Source: an uncultured Pontibacter sp. (lineage in GTDB: Bacteria > Bacteroidota > Bacteroidia > Cytophagales > Hymenobacteraceae). Taken from it: a stretch of DNA of 64,000 nucleotides. The stretch spans positions 310,001 through 374,000 of the forward strand of contig NZ_CANLZM010000003.1 in the NCBI RefSeq assembly GCF_947495565.1, read 5' to 3'. The notes below the pieces were generated by a model. It ran no database searches. It saw only the letters and a list, made by a program, of their open reading frames with translations, and was not told the origin of the DNA. This document shows positions 17,181 through 24,557 of the stretch, piece after piece (the first letter of the stretch is position 1; every line of letters starts with the position of its first letter). The position numbers and the translations under genes are program-made.

Positions 17181-18512
17181 CTATGCGATGCTTTTTAGCG
17201 AAATCTCCACCACCCGCTCAGTCTTTTCATTTACTTTAAAGCGGTTATCCAGGCGCTGGCCCACTACCCAGGCAATAGACTGGTCAGAGACTAATACAAG
17301 CGTTTGGCCCTTTAGGTTGGCGGGTACTTTCTTATCGATCAGTAAATCGCTGATTTTTTTCTTACCGTTCATGCCCAGCGGCACAAACCAGTCGCCCTCC
17401 TGCCAACTGCGCAGCTTCAGGGGGAACCTCAGCTGATCGGCATCCAGGGCAGCCACGTATGGTTTTGTGTTGAGTTTATACTTGTCGGCATCAATGTATT
17501 TAATGCTGAAAGTATGGTTTCCGGCTTCAACTTCCGTGTCGCCTTCCTGTATAAGTATACTTCCGAAGCTGCTTAGGTTACGCAGTGTAATTACCAGCTG
17601 GTCGCGGTCTTTTACCAGCGTATGGCTCGGCGAGTCGAACTGCTTGCCCGAAATACCCTCCAGCGCCTCCACCAGCTCCAGCACCACACTATAGCTGAAG
17701 TTGAAAGGCCGCAGCAGCTCGTGCAGCACCACCGGCAGGCCCGTCACGTTCTGCAGCGGCACCAGCGAGATGTAGGTGGCATTCTCATACTCTTTTACAC
17801 TTTGCTCGCGCAGGTTCTCAATGTAAGCGGCTACAATGCTTTCGGCATGGCTTACACGCTCGGCGGTGTGCTGCATGGTTTCCTCCAGGCTCGGGTTTAT
17901 CTCCTTCAGCACCGGAATCACCTCGTGGCGTATTTTGTTGCGCTGGTACTTGGTGGTTTCGTTAGAGCTGTCTTCGCGCCAGATGATCTTGCGCTCCGTC
18001 ACGTACTCGTAAATATCGTCTTTGGTAACCGCAAGCATGGGGCGGATAATGTGGCCGTTCTTGGCCGGAATGCCGTGCAGACCCGCAATGCCGGTGCCTT
18101 TGGTCAGGTGTAGCAATATGGTTTCGGTCAGGTCGTTACTGTGGTGGGCTGTGGCAATATACTGATAGCCTTCCTGTTGGCGCACCTGCTCAAACCACTG
18201 GTAGCGCAGGGTGCGGGCAGCCATTTGGGTTGATAGCTTCTCCTGCTCGGCAAAGGCACGGGTGGCGAAGTTTTCGGTAAAGAACGGCACATCATACTTT
18301 TTGGCCAGTTTTTTGACGAACAGTTGGTCGGCTTCGGCATCCTCGGCGCGCAGCCCGAAATTGCAGTGCGCCACCGCAAAGTCATACTTAAGCTGGTGCA
18401 GTATTTCGCAGAGCACCGCTGAGTCGATGCCGCCGCTAACGGCTGCTAAAATTTTATCCGTAGGCGCACAAAGGCCTTGCGATTGTATGAAACCTGAAAC
18501 TTTCTGTAGCAT
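17181..18512 (-). CDS. tilS: tRNA(Ile)-lysidine synthase
   Basis: ATP-dependent enzyme that converts C34 of tRNA-Ile(CAU) to lysidine so that it reads AUA. The 443-residue product has the PP-loop SGGIDS at 26-31, followed by the N-type PPase fold (HCNFGLRAEDAEADQ, ATAHHSNDLTETILL). A middle helical domain comes next, then a C-terminal substrate-recognition domain (RSWQEGDWFVPLGMNGKKKISDLL). AUA codons are common in this window because the abundant AAGTATA motif often places ATA in frame, so demand for TilS should be high. It is divergent from the OstA-like gene upstream. Confidence 0.96.
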   Translation of the reverse strand: MLQKVSGFIQSQGLCAPTDKILAAVSGGIDSAVLCEILHQLKYDFAVAHCNFGLRAEDAEADQLFVKKLAKKYDVPFFTENFATRAFAEQEKLSTQMAARTLRYQWFEQVRQQEGYQYIATAHHSNDLTETILLHLTKGTGIAGLHGIPAKNGHIIRPMLAVTKDDIYEYVTERKIIWREDSSNETTKYQRNKIRHEVIPVLKEINPSLEETMQHTAERVSHAESIVAAYIENLREQSVKEYENATYISLVPLQNVTGLPVVLHELLRPFNFSYSVVLELVEALEGISGKQFDSPSHTLVKDRDQLVITLRNLSSFGSILIQEGDTEVEAGNHTFSIKYIDADKYKLNTKPYVAALDADQLRFPLKLRSWQEGDWFVPLGMNGKKKISDLLIDKKVPANLKGQTLVLVSDQSIAWVVGQRLDNRFKVNEKTERVVEISLKSIA

Positions 18513-18636
18513 AAAGCAGCGGCTGGTAATTTTTTTCTAATTTTGAAGTATAAAATAGACGAAAGACTGTTAAGCAAAGGACAATAGAATCGGAATCCTT
18601 TGTCGTGATGTCTCTAGTACTTTGTCTACAATCTAA

Positions 18637-20265
18637 ATGAACTATACAAAACTACTCTTTTCTCTCGTCTTTAGCCTGCTTGCGTTCACTGTTTTCGGGC
18701 AACAGCAGCGCCCGAGGCAGGGCCAGGCAGAGAAAATGCCTGTAGACCTGCAGCAGGCCGACAGCCTGATCGGCGGTACCTTTAACGGGCAGCGCATCGA
18801 TAAGCTCATCGGCAACGTGATCTTTAAGCAGAAAGACGGCACGCTTTACGCTGACTCTGTGTATCAGTATAAAGAGCAAAACGTGCTGGAGGCTTTTGGT
18901 AATGTGCGTATCAATCAGGCTGATACGGTAAACATTACCGGAGACCGAGCTACCTATAATGGCGACACCCGCTCAGCGAAAATAATCGGTAACGTAGTGA
19001 TGCGCGACCCCCGCATGACCCTGACCACACCAAGCCTGGATTATAACCTAAATACCCGCACCGCAACCTATACTGAGGGCGGCACCATTGTAGACCCTGA
19101 AAACCGACTAGTAAGTAAACGCGGCTCCTACAATACCAAGACTAAAATGTTTGACTTTCAGCAGGACGTGAACGTAAAAACTGCTGATTATACTATCAAG
19201 GCTCAGAATATGAGGTACAACACGCTCACAAAAGTGGTGTACTTTCAGGGGCCAACCTTTATAGACGGCGAGCAGGGGGATCTTTATGCTGAAGAGGGCA
19301 CCTACAACACTATCACGAAGGTATCGAACTTTGGCCGTAACGCTTACATACTTACCCCGGAGTATCGTTTGGGCGGTGATAAGTTGTATTATGACCAGAG
19401 CAAAGGCTATGGCTACGCAGAGAAAAACGTGTCGCTGCGCGCCCTGAAGGATGATGTAACCATACGCGGCCAAATCGGGCGCTACTGGCGCGACAGGGGC
19501 GAGGCCAAAGTATACGGCAGCCCGACCATGGAAACGGTCATGGAAGGCGATACGCTTTTTCTGTCTGCAGATACGCTATACTCTCAGGAGACAAAGGGAG
19601 CCAGAACCGCAAGTATGATTTACGCCTATCCCGACGTTAAAATATTTAAATCGGACCTGCAGGGCAAATCCGACTCGCTGAGCTACAACCGCACCGACTC
19701 TGTAATGCACATGAATGTGAAACCGGTACTTTGGAACGAGCAGAGCCAGTTGGTGTCTGATACCATCCATATACAGTTGCGCAACCAAACCATCGACCGC
19801 ATGTACATGTACAGCAATGCTTTTATTACTTCTGAAGACTCGCTGAAAAATTACAACCAGGTAAAGGGGCGCGACATGACAGCCTATTTTCAGGATGGGA
19901 AAATTAAGCGGGTAAACGTGAACGGCAACGGCGAGAGCTTATACTTTGCCTTGGAGGGAGACTCGGTGCTGACGGGAATGAACAAAGCCATCTGCAGCGA
20001 TATGATTCTGAAGTTCGCGGAAAATAAACTGCAGACAATCTCGTTTCTGGTACAGCCGGATGCCAGTTTCGTGCCGCCCCATGAGCTAAACGAAGCCGAT
20101 AGGCGCTTAGAGGGTTTCAACTGGATGGCAGAGTTGCGGCCAACAAAGCAGCAGGTGCTGGCAAAACAGCTGCAGCCTGCCGTAACCGCAGCGCCTAAAA
20201 AAGCACCAGCTGTTCCGTCTGCTAAGGCTAAAAAACGTGCGGCCAGGCAGAAAAACAAGCAGTAA
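18637..20265 (+). CDS. OstA-like (LptA/LptD N-domain) LPS transport protein
   Basis: Exported 542-residue protein with a signal peptide ending at FGQQ (about residue 22). It is built of repeated beta strands of the OstA/LptA type (GNVIFKQKDGTLYADS, GNVRINQADTVNITGDRA, GNVVMRDPRMTL), which stack into a jelly-roll groove that carries lipopolysaccharide across the periplasm. The last 40 residues are rich in Ala, Lys and Pro and probably disordered. It is followed after 70 bases by bamD, placing LPS transport next to outer-membrane protein assembly. It lacks the C-terminal LptD barrel, so it is the periplasmic-bridge type. Confidence 0.88.
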   Translation: MNYTKLLFSLVFSLLAFTVFGQQQRPRQGQAEKMPVDLQQADSLIGGTFNGQRIDKLIGNVIFKQKDGTLYADSVYQYKEQNVLEAFGNVRINQADTVNITGDRATYNGDTRSAKIIGNVVMRDPRMTLTTPSLDYNLNTRTATYTEGGTIVDPENRLVSKRGSYNTKTKMFDFQQDVNVKTADYTIKAQNMRYNTLTKVVYFQGPTFIDGEQGDLYAEEGTYNTITKVSNFGRNAYILTPEYRLGGDKLYYDQSKGYGYAEKNVSLRALKDDVTIRGQIGRYWRDRGEAKVYGSPTMETVMEGDTLFLSADTLYSQETKGARTASMIYAYPDVKIFKSDLQGKSDSLSYNRTDSVMHMNVKPVLWNEQSQLVSDTIHIQLRNQTIDRMYMYSNAFITSEDSLKNYNQVKGRDMTAYFQDGKIKRVNVNGNGESLYFALEGDSVLTGMNKAICSDMILKFAENKLQTISFLVQPDASFVPPHELNEADRRLEGFNWMAELRPTKQQVLAKQLQPAVTAAPKKAPAVPSAKAKKRAARQKNKQ

Positions 20266-20296
20266 GAAAGAAAGCTGTCGCCATTGCCTAATCTCT

Positions 20297-20328
20297 TTTG
20301 TAAATCAAACGGATATTCTATAATTTTG
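20297..20328 (+). promoter_or_regulatory. Canonical Bacteroidota promoter of the bamD operon
   Basis: TTTG at 20297-20300, a 20-base spacer, and TAATTTTG at 20321-20328 match the -33/-7 consensus exactly. The bamD start codon is at 20336, only 7 bases after the -7 box, so the transcript should be nearly leaderless. Confidence 0.8.
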
Positions 20329-20335
20329 CCTGTTC

Positions 20336-21160
20336 ATGAATAGAGGCTTTTTCCATAGTATCGCACTGTTTTGCCTGTTGCTGCTGGCCACTGGCTGTAG
20401 TAACTTTCAGCAATTGCTGAAAAGCAACGACGTCAGCAAGAAGTATAAAGCTGCGCTGGAGTATTATGAGCAGGATGAGTTTTACCGCGCTTCTCAGCTT
20501 TTTGACCAGGTAACCGATCTGTTGGCTGGTACGGAGGAGGCTGAAAAGGCACTGTTTTACCGTGCTAAGTCTCACTTTATGCAAGGCAACTACATCCTGA
20601 GCGATGCCTATTTCAGAAACTTCTACACGGTTTACCCACGCAGCCCTTTTGCCGAGGAAGCTATGTTTTTGCAGGCACAGTCGCTGTATGAGCAGTCGCC
20701 GAGCTACGAAGAAGACCAGACGCCAACCATAACGGCCATTGAGGCGTACGAGGAGTTTTTGATCCGTTACCCAACCAGCGAAAGAGCTACTGAGGCAAAC
20801 AGAGTACTGGAAGAACTGTACACCAAACTCGATAGAAAAGACTTTAACCAAGCCCAACTATACTATAAACTGCGTTACTGGCGCTCAGCTGCAGTAGCTC
20901 TGAACAACTTTTTGCAGGAGCACGCCTCTTCGCCTTATGCCGAGGAAGCAGCTTACCTAAGGTTTGACGCACAGTACCGCTTTGCTTTGGAAAGCGTGCC
21001 GAGCAAGCAGGAAGAGCGTTATGACCTGGCACTGGATTACTTCCAGTCTTTTGTAGACATGTATCCGGAGAGCAGGTATAAGCGCGATGCCGAGCGTGTG
21101 TTCGATTCAGTGCAATCGGCTTTGGCAGATATGAGAAAATCAAAACAACAGAATTCATAA
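20336..21160 (+). CDS. bamD: Outer membrane assembly lipoprotein BamD
   Basis: Lipoprotein of the BAM complex that helps BamA insert beta-barrel proteins. The 274-residue product starts with a type II signal peptide and lipobox (LLATGC, Cys at about residue 21). TPR-like helical pairs follow (YKAALEYYEQDEFYRASQLF, AEKALFYRAKSHFMQGNYILSDAYFRNF, AIEAYEEFLIRYPTSE), typical of BamD/ComL. It is first in a tight operon: rpoZ starts 11 bases after its stop, and coaBC and a DUF4835 gene follow. The same order is common in Cytophagales. Its near-leaderless promoter is described separately. Confidence 0.95.
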   Translation: MNRGFFHSIALFCLLLLATGCSNFQQLLKSNDVSKKYKAALEYYEQDEFYRASQLFDQVTDLLAGTEEAEKALFYRAKSHFMQGNYILSDAYFRNFYTVYPRSPFAEEAMFLQAQSLYEQSPSYEEDQTPTITAIEAYEEFLIRYPTSERATEANRVLEELYTKLDRKDFNQAQLYYKLRYWRSAAVALNNFLQEHASSPYAEEAAYLRFDAQYRFALESVPSKQEERYDLALDYFQSFVDMYPESRYKRDAERVFDSVQSALADMRKSKQQNS

Positions 21161-21171
21161 AGTATACATAT

Positions 21172-21501
21172 ATGGCATCAGTTCCATCATCAATCGTTAC
21201 CCGCAACATGGCCGACTTTGCAGAGCAAACCGGCAACATGTACATGTCTGTGTCTGTTATCTCTAAAAGAGCAAACCAGATTTCTGTAAAGCTGAAAGAA
21301 GAGCTGAACTCCAAGCTGGCTGAGTTTGCCACTACGGTAGACAACCTGGAGGAGGTGTTCGAAAACCGCGAGCAGATCGAGATTTCCAAGTATTACGAGC
21401 GTCTGCCTAAGCCAACCAACCTTGCTATCGAGGAGTTTTTAGAAGGAAAGGTATACGTAAGAAAGCCAGAGGAAGAAACCGAGGAGGACATCAACCTGTA
21501 A
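21172..21501 (+). CDS. rpoZ: RNA polymerase omega-like subunit
   Basis: Small 109-residue protein matching the Bacteroidota form of the omega subunit, which helps assemble the beta-prime subunit. The core MSVSVISKRANQISVKLKEELNSKL corresponds to the conserved omega helix segment, and the C-terminus is acidic (EEETEEDINL). It sits between bamD (11 bases) and coaBC (9 bases), the usual place for this gene in the phylum. It is more diverged from E. coli RpoZ than most RNA polymerase subunits, so the call relies on both the motif and the context. Confidence 0.85.
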   Translation: MASVPSSIVTRNMADFAEQTGNMYMSVSVISKRANQISVKLKEELNSKLAEFATTVDNLEEVFENREQIEISKYYERLPKPTNLAIEEFLEGKVYVRKPEEETEEDINL

Positions 21502-21510
21502 AACAGGCGG

Positions 21511-22071
21511 ATGCTGAAAGGTAAAAGAATCATATTGGGAGTTTGCGGAAGTATAGCAGCCTACAAAGCTGCCATACTCGTCCGCCAACTCATAAAAGCA
21601 GAAGCAGAAGTACAGGTCATTTTGACTGCTTCTGCTTCTGAGTTTATAACCCCTTTAACGCTGGCCACCCTCTCCAAACGGCCAGTGCTAAGCCAGTTTG
21701 TGAAAGACGAAACCGGCACGTGGAACAATCACGTGGATCTTGGGCTTTGGGCCGATGCTCTGGTAGTGGCCCCGGCCAGTGCCAACACAGTGGCCAAATT
21801 CGCAAACGGCTTCTGCGATAACCTGCTCAGCGCCATTTACCTGTCGGCGCGTTGCCCTGTTTTTGTAGCCCCAGCCATGGACCTGGATATGTACCGCCAT
21901 CCGTCGGTGCAAAACAACTTTACCAAACTGCAGGGCTACGGCAACCGCATTATAGAAGCGGGCTACGGCGAACTGGCCAGCGGGCTGGTAGGGCAGGGGC
22001 GTATGGCAGAGCCGGAGGAGATAGTGCAGGTGCTTCAGAATTTTTTTTCAGGTGACAGAAAGATCGTTTAA
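21511..22071 (+). CDS. coaBC: CoaBC N-terminal part (phosphopantothenoylcysteine decarboxylase), frameshifted
   Basis: Decarboxylase half of the coenzyme A enzyme CoaBC. It uses FMN and converts 4'-phosphopantothenoylcysteine to 4'-phosphopantetheine. The 186-residue product has the flavoprotein start GVCGSIAAYKA, the ASANTVAKFANG motif, and the PAMDLDMY active-site segment. The frame ends 24 bases after a run of eight T residues (22041-22048). The ligase half continues in the next frame, overlapping by 20 bases. Removing one T from the run gives one continuous protein reading QNFFQVTERSFKGK. This is therefore a frameshifted, split or slippage-dependent coaBC, or a base-count error in the run. 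Confidence 0.9.
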   Translation: MLKGKRIILGVCGSIAAYKAAILVRQLIKAEAEVQVILTASASEFITPLTLATLSKRPVLSQFVKDETGTWNNHVDLGLWADALVVAPASANTVAKFANGFCDNLLSAIYLSARCPVFVAPAMDLDMYRHPSVQNNFTKLQGYGNRIIEAGYGELASGLVGQGRMAEPEEIVQVLQNFFSGDRKIV

Positions 22072-22714
22072 AGGTAAAACAGTCCTGCTCACGGCAGGGC
22101 CTACGCACGAGCCCATAGACCCGGTACGCTTTATCGGGAACCACTCTACAGGTAAAATGGGTTACGCATTAGCAGAACAGTTTGCTGCGTACGGGGCAAA
22201 AGTTGTGCTGGTGTCGGGGCCAACCAACCTGCACACGCACCACGCCAACATACAGGTAAAGCGGGTAACCACAGCCAGCGAAATGTATAAGGCAGTTCTA
22301 AAGTATGCCGATGCTGCTGATATTTGGGTGTTTGCGGCTGCCGTGGCAGACTATCGCCCCAAAACTGTTGCCGCTAAAAAAATCAAGAAAGATGGCGACG
22401 AACTGACAATAGAGCTGGTGAAAAACGTTGATATTGCGGCAGCGCTAGGCAAGCAGAAGCAGGAGTGGCAGTATTCGGTAGGCTTTGCCCTGGAAACTGA
22501 TAACGAAAGCGATAACGCACGCGGAAAACTCCGTAAGAAGAACCTAGACATGATCGTGCTGAATTCGCTCAACGACCCTGGGGCAGGTTTCGCGCATGAC
22601 ACCAACAAAATCACCATCATAGAAGAAAACGCCACGCATGCTTTTGACCTCAAAAAGAAAAGCGAGGTGGCAGAGGATATTGTAAACCTAATTTTGGAGC
22701 GAATACATGGCTAA
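22052..22714 (+). CDS. coaBC: CoaBC C-terminal part (phosphopantothenate-cysteine ligase), frameshifted
   Basis: Ligase half of CoaBC, joining cysteine to 4'-phosphopantothenate with CTP. The 220-residue frame from a GTG carries TAGPTHEPIDPVRFIGNHSTGKMGYALAEQ, the KKIKKDGDEL segment with the conserved lysines, and an AAAVADYRP motif that are all typical of CoaB. It lies in the +1 frame relative to the decarboxylase half. The GTG at 22052 is the first usable start but has no obvious ribosome-binding site, so translation may instead come from slippage at the T8 run or by coupling to the upstream stop. The next gene overlaps its end by 8 bases. Confidence 0.9.
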   Translation: MTERSFKGKTVLLTAGPTHEPIDPVRFIGNHSTGKMGYALAEQFAAYGAKVVLVSGPTNLHTHHANIQVKRVTTASEMYKAVLKYADAADIWVFAAAVADYRPKTVAAKKIKKDGDELTIELVKNVDIAAALGKQKQEWQYSVGFALETDNESDNARGKLRKKNLDMIVLNSLNDPGAGFAHDTNKITIIEENATHAFDLKKKSEVAEDIVNLILERIHG

Positions 22715-23612
22715 GAAAGTACTTGTTTTGCTGATGCTGATTTTTACTGCCTGGAGTGCCAAGGCGCAGGAACTGCAGTGCGATGTGGTGGTAAACAGTG
22801 AGCAAGTACAGTACACAGACCGGCAATTATTTACAGAAATGCAGACGCGCATTTTTGAGTTTATGAATAACCGCCGCTGGACCAGCCAGCCTTATGGCTC
22901 TGATGAACGAATCAAATGCCGCATCCTCATCAACCTGACGGAGATGCCGGAAATCGGCTCTTTTAGGGCAAACGTGCAGGTACTGTCGGTAAGGCCGGCG
23001 TATGGCACCGGCTACGAATCCGTACTTTTCTCTTTTATTGATAAAGACTGGACCTTCCAGTTTAATGCCGCCCAACCACTAGAGTTTGCCGAGAACAATT
23101 ATACATCCAACCTGTCTTCGATGCTGGCTTTTTATGCCTACATGATCATCGGGATGGATAACGACAGCTTTGGCCGTTTAGGAGGCTCGCCGTCTTTTGA
23201 TAAAGCCAGGGCCATACTTAACATCGCTGCCTCGCAGGGTGCTGGCTACCCAGGCTGGAAAGCATTCGATAGCAACCGCAATCGCTACTGGCTGATCGAC
23301 AATGTGCAGGACCCGCAGTTTTTGCCGTTCCGGGAAGGACTTTATACCATGCACCGCCAGGGGCTGGACCAAATGGCTGAGAAGCCGGAGGAGGCACGGC
23401 AGAACGTGCTCGGCATGCTCACCAGCATACAGCGCCTGCAGCAGCAGAAACCAAACGCCGCCATACTTCGTGCCTTCTTCGATGCGAAGGCCGATGAGCT
23501 AGCCAATATGTTCAAGACCGCCGCACCGGCGCAGAAGCAGCAGGCATTCTCCATCCTATCGCAGGTAGACCCTACCAACAACAGCAAATACGAGATTTTG
23601 CTAAAACGCTAA
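22707..23612 (+). CDS. DUF4835 protein, PorD-type (type IX secretion-associated)
   Basis: Exported protein of 301 residues with a signal peptide ending at KAQ (about residue 21). The sequence matches the DUF4835 type (ELQCDVVVNSEQVQYTDRQLF start, NNRRWT, FAENNYTSNLSSMLAFYAYMIIGMDNDSFGRLGG). This family is linked to PorD of the type IX secretion system. The link is from memory of the family and is not visible in the sequence itself. It overlaps coaBC by 8 bases and is the last gene of the bamD operon. A secreted protein with a type IX sorting domain is encoded at 33136-36192, so the pathway is present. Confidence 0.8.
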   Translation: MAKKVLVLLMLIFTAWSAKAQELQCDVVVNSEQVQYTDRQLFTEMQTRIFEFMNNRRWTSQPYGSDERIKCRILINLTEMPEIGSFRANVQVLSVRPAYGTGYESVLFSFIDKDWTFQFNAAQPLEFAENNYTSNLSSMLAFYAYMIIGMDNDSFGRLGGSPSFDKARAILNIAASQGAGYPGWKAFDSNRNRYWLIDNVQDPQFLPFREGLYTMHRQGLDQMAEKPEEARQNVLGMLTSIQRLQQQKPNAAILRAFFDAKADELANMFKTAAPAQKQQAFSILSQVDPTNNSKYEILLKR

Positions 23613-23684
23613 AATTTTTAGAATTTCGCTAAAAGCGCGTATCTTCACGGAGCAAAATTTGTTGCCGACTTTATACTTGCGCCC

Positions 23685-23915
23685 ATGGGAAAACGCCAGA
23701 TCCGCATTTTCAAAACTAAACTTTTAAACCACCGTTTTGAGCTGTTGCAAAGCCCTGCCGTGCAGGTAGTGTTGCGCTCCAAAGTAGTGCTGACCGGCAA
23801 GTTGAAGCGTTTAGATGAAAGTGGGGCAGAACTGCAGGACCTGCGTTTCAACTACCACAATTTTCCGTTGGAGCAGGTGGAGGAGATCATCTATGATGTG
23901 GAGGCTCCGTACTGA
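23685..23915 (+). CDS. Small conserved hypothetical protein
   Basis: The product is 76 residues, basic in the first third (MGKRQIRIFKTKLLNHRF) and acidic at the end, predicted mostly beta. It has no signal peptide or membrane segment. I do not recognise the family. It follows the DUF4835 gene by 72 bases on the same strand. The frame is favoured over the antisense reading because of its balanced composition and its purine-rich codon pattern. The role is unknown. Confidence 0.6.
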   Translation: MGKRQIRIFKTKLLNHRFELLQSPAVQVVLRSKVVLTGKLKRLDESGAELQDLRFNYHNFPLEQVEEIIYDVEAPY

Positions 23916-24003
23916 AGTATGAAGTATAGCCAGCTTACTGGGAGCTTATACTTTAGAAATAAATGGGAAAGTATAAATGCTGAAGATAAAAGAACTGCTG
24001 TTC

Positions 24004-24047
24004 CGGATTTATAATCCGCGGCTCCATACTTCCGGATTGCAAATCCG
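24004..24047. repeat. Two CGGATT hairpins
   Basis: CGGATT-TAT-AATCCG (24004-24018) and CGGATT-GCA-AATCCG (24033-24047). They have the same size and TNNAA-type loop as the module 2 hairpins further along, and are probably another set of the same hairpin family. Confidence 0.7.
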
Positions 24048-24128
24048 AAAGAGCGGAATTACTGGAAGTAACAGTTCGTGCAAGTATAGAAGTATGCTTT
24101 ACCGTAATATTGCTGGAAAAAGAAAACT

Positions 24129-24274
24129 AATCCCAATCCTTGGGTTGAGCGCCTATGCGAGGTTTTACGGTGCCGCAGGCAGCCCGAGGTACGAGGGCAG
24201 GAAAAGCTCCCAGCGCGATGCCCAAGGATGAGCCTACTCGGCCTTGAGAGCGCCAAAGCCGGAAATGAAATGAG
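24129..24274. repeat. Dispersed structured repeat, module 1, copy B
   Basis: Diverged copy of 15629-15776. The outer stem is ATCCTTGGG (24136-24144) with CCCAAGGAT (24221-24229), all pairs intact although several bases differ from copy A. TTGAGCGCC, CGGTGCC...GGCAGCC, CAGCGCGATG and GCCAAAGCC are conserved. Confidence 0.75.
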
Positions 24275-24325
24275 ACGCTCGTGGGGCTGGAGGATCAGCA
24301 GTAGTTTGATAAGTATAGCTTGAAT

Positions 24326-24425
24326 TCAATACTAAATCAAAGTATAAAATATGGCTTTTCAAGGCAGTCGGGTTGCAAACCCTACACCATAGAAGGCACG
24401 AGTTGCAAACTCGCGCCAGCGGCAG
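24326..24425. repeat. Dispersed hairpin repeat, module 2, copy B
   Basis: Carries the exact 26-base block shared with copy A (24338-24363), then hairpins GGGTT-GCA-AACCC and CGAGTT-GCA-AACTCG, the second followed by CGCC as in copy A. Confidence 0.75.
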
Positions 24426-24557
24426 GTCAGTGTTGAAATGCTTGCGTCAGGAGCAACAGTAAAAGTCAGATTCCATACTTCAAAAAAAGAACAGAATTAA
24501 CGAACTTTAGCATAGGCCAAAATACTTCTTATGTCTATAGTCATGTGTGATTAGTAT

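Larger units (their letters stand above)
23916..24557. other. Gene-free repeat region upstream of recN
   Basis: 642 bases without a supportable gene. An 84-codon frame at 23977-24231 runs through repeat DNA and has no protein-like character. The region holds two CGGATT hairpins (24004-24047), repeat module 1 copy B (24129-24274), module 2 copy B (24326-24425) and six AAGTATA/TATACTT motifs. The recN promoter must lie in the last 100 bases, but no clear TAnnTTTG was found. Confidence 0.7.

Noticed and set aside
21511-22714. coaBC as two independently evolved genes
   Set aside because: The halves match one fused enzyme exactly and become continuous with one base fewer in the T run, so a frame break fits better.
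23977-24231. 84-codon open frame upstream of recN
   Set aside because: It runs through repeat module 1, where copy A is clearly non-coding, and the product has no protein-like pattern.
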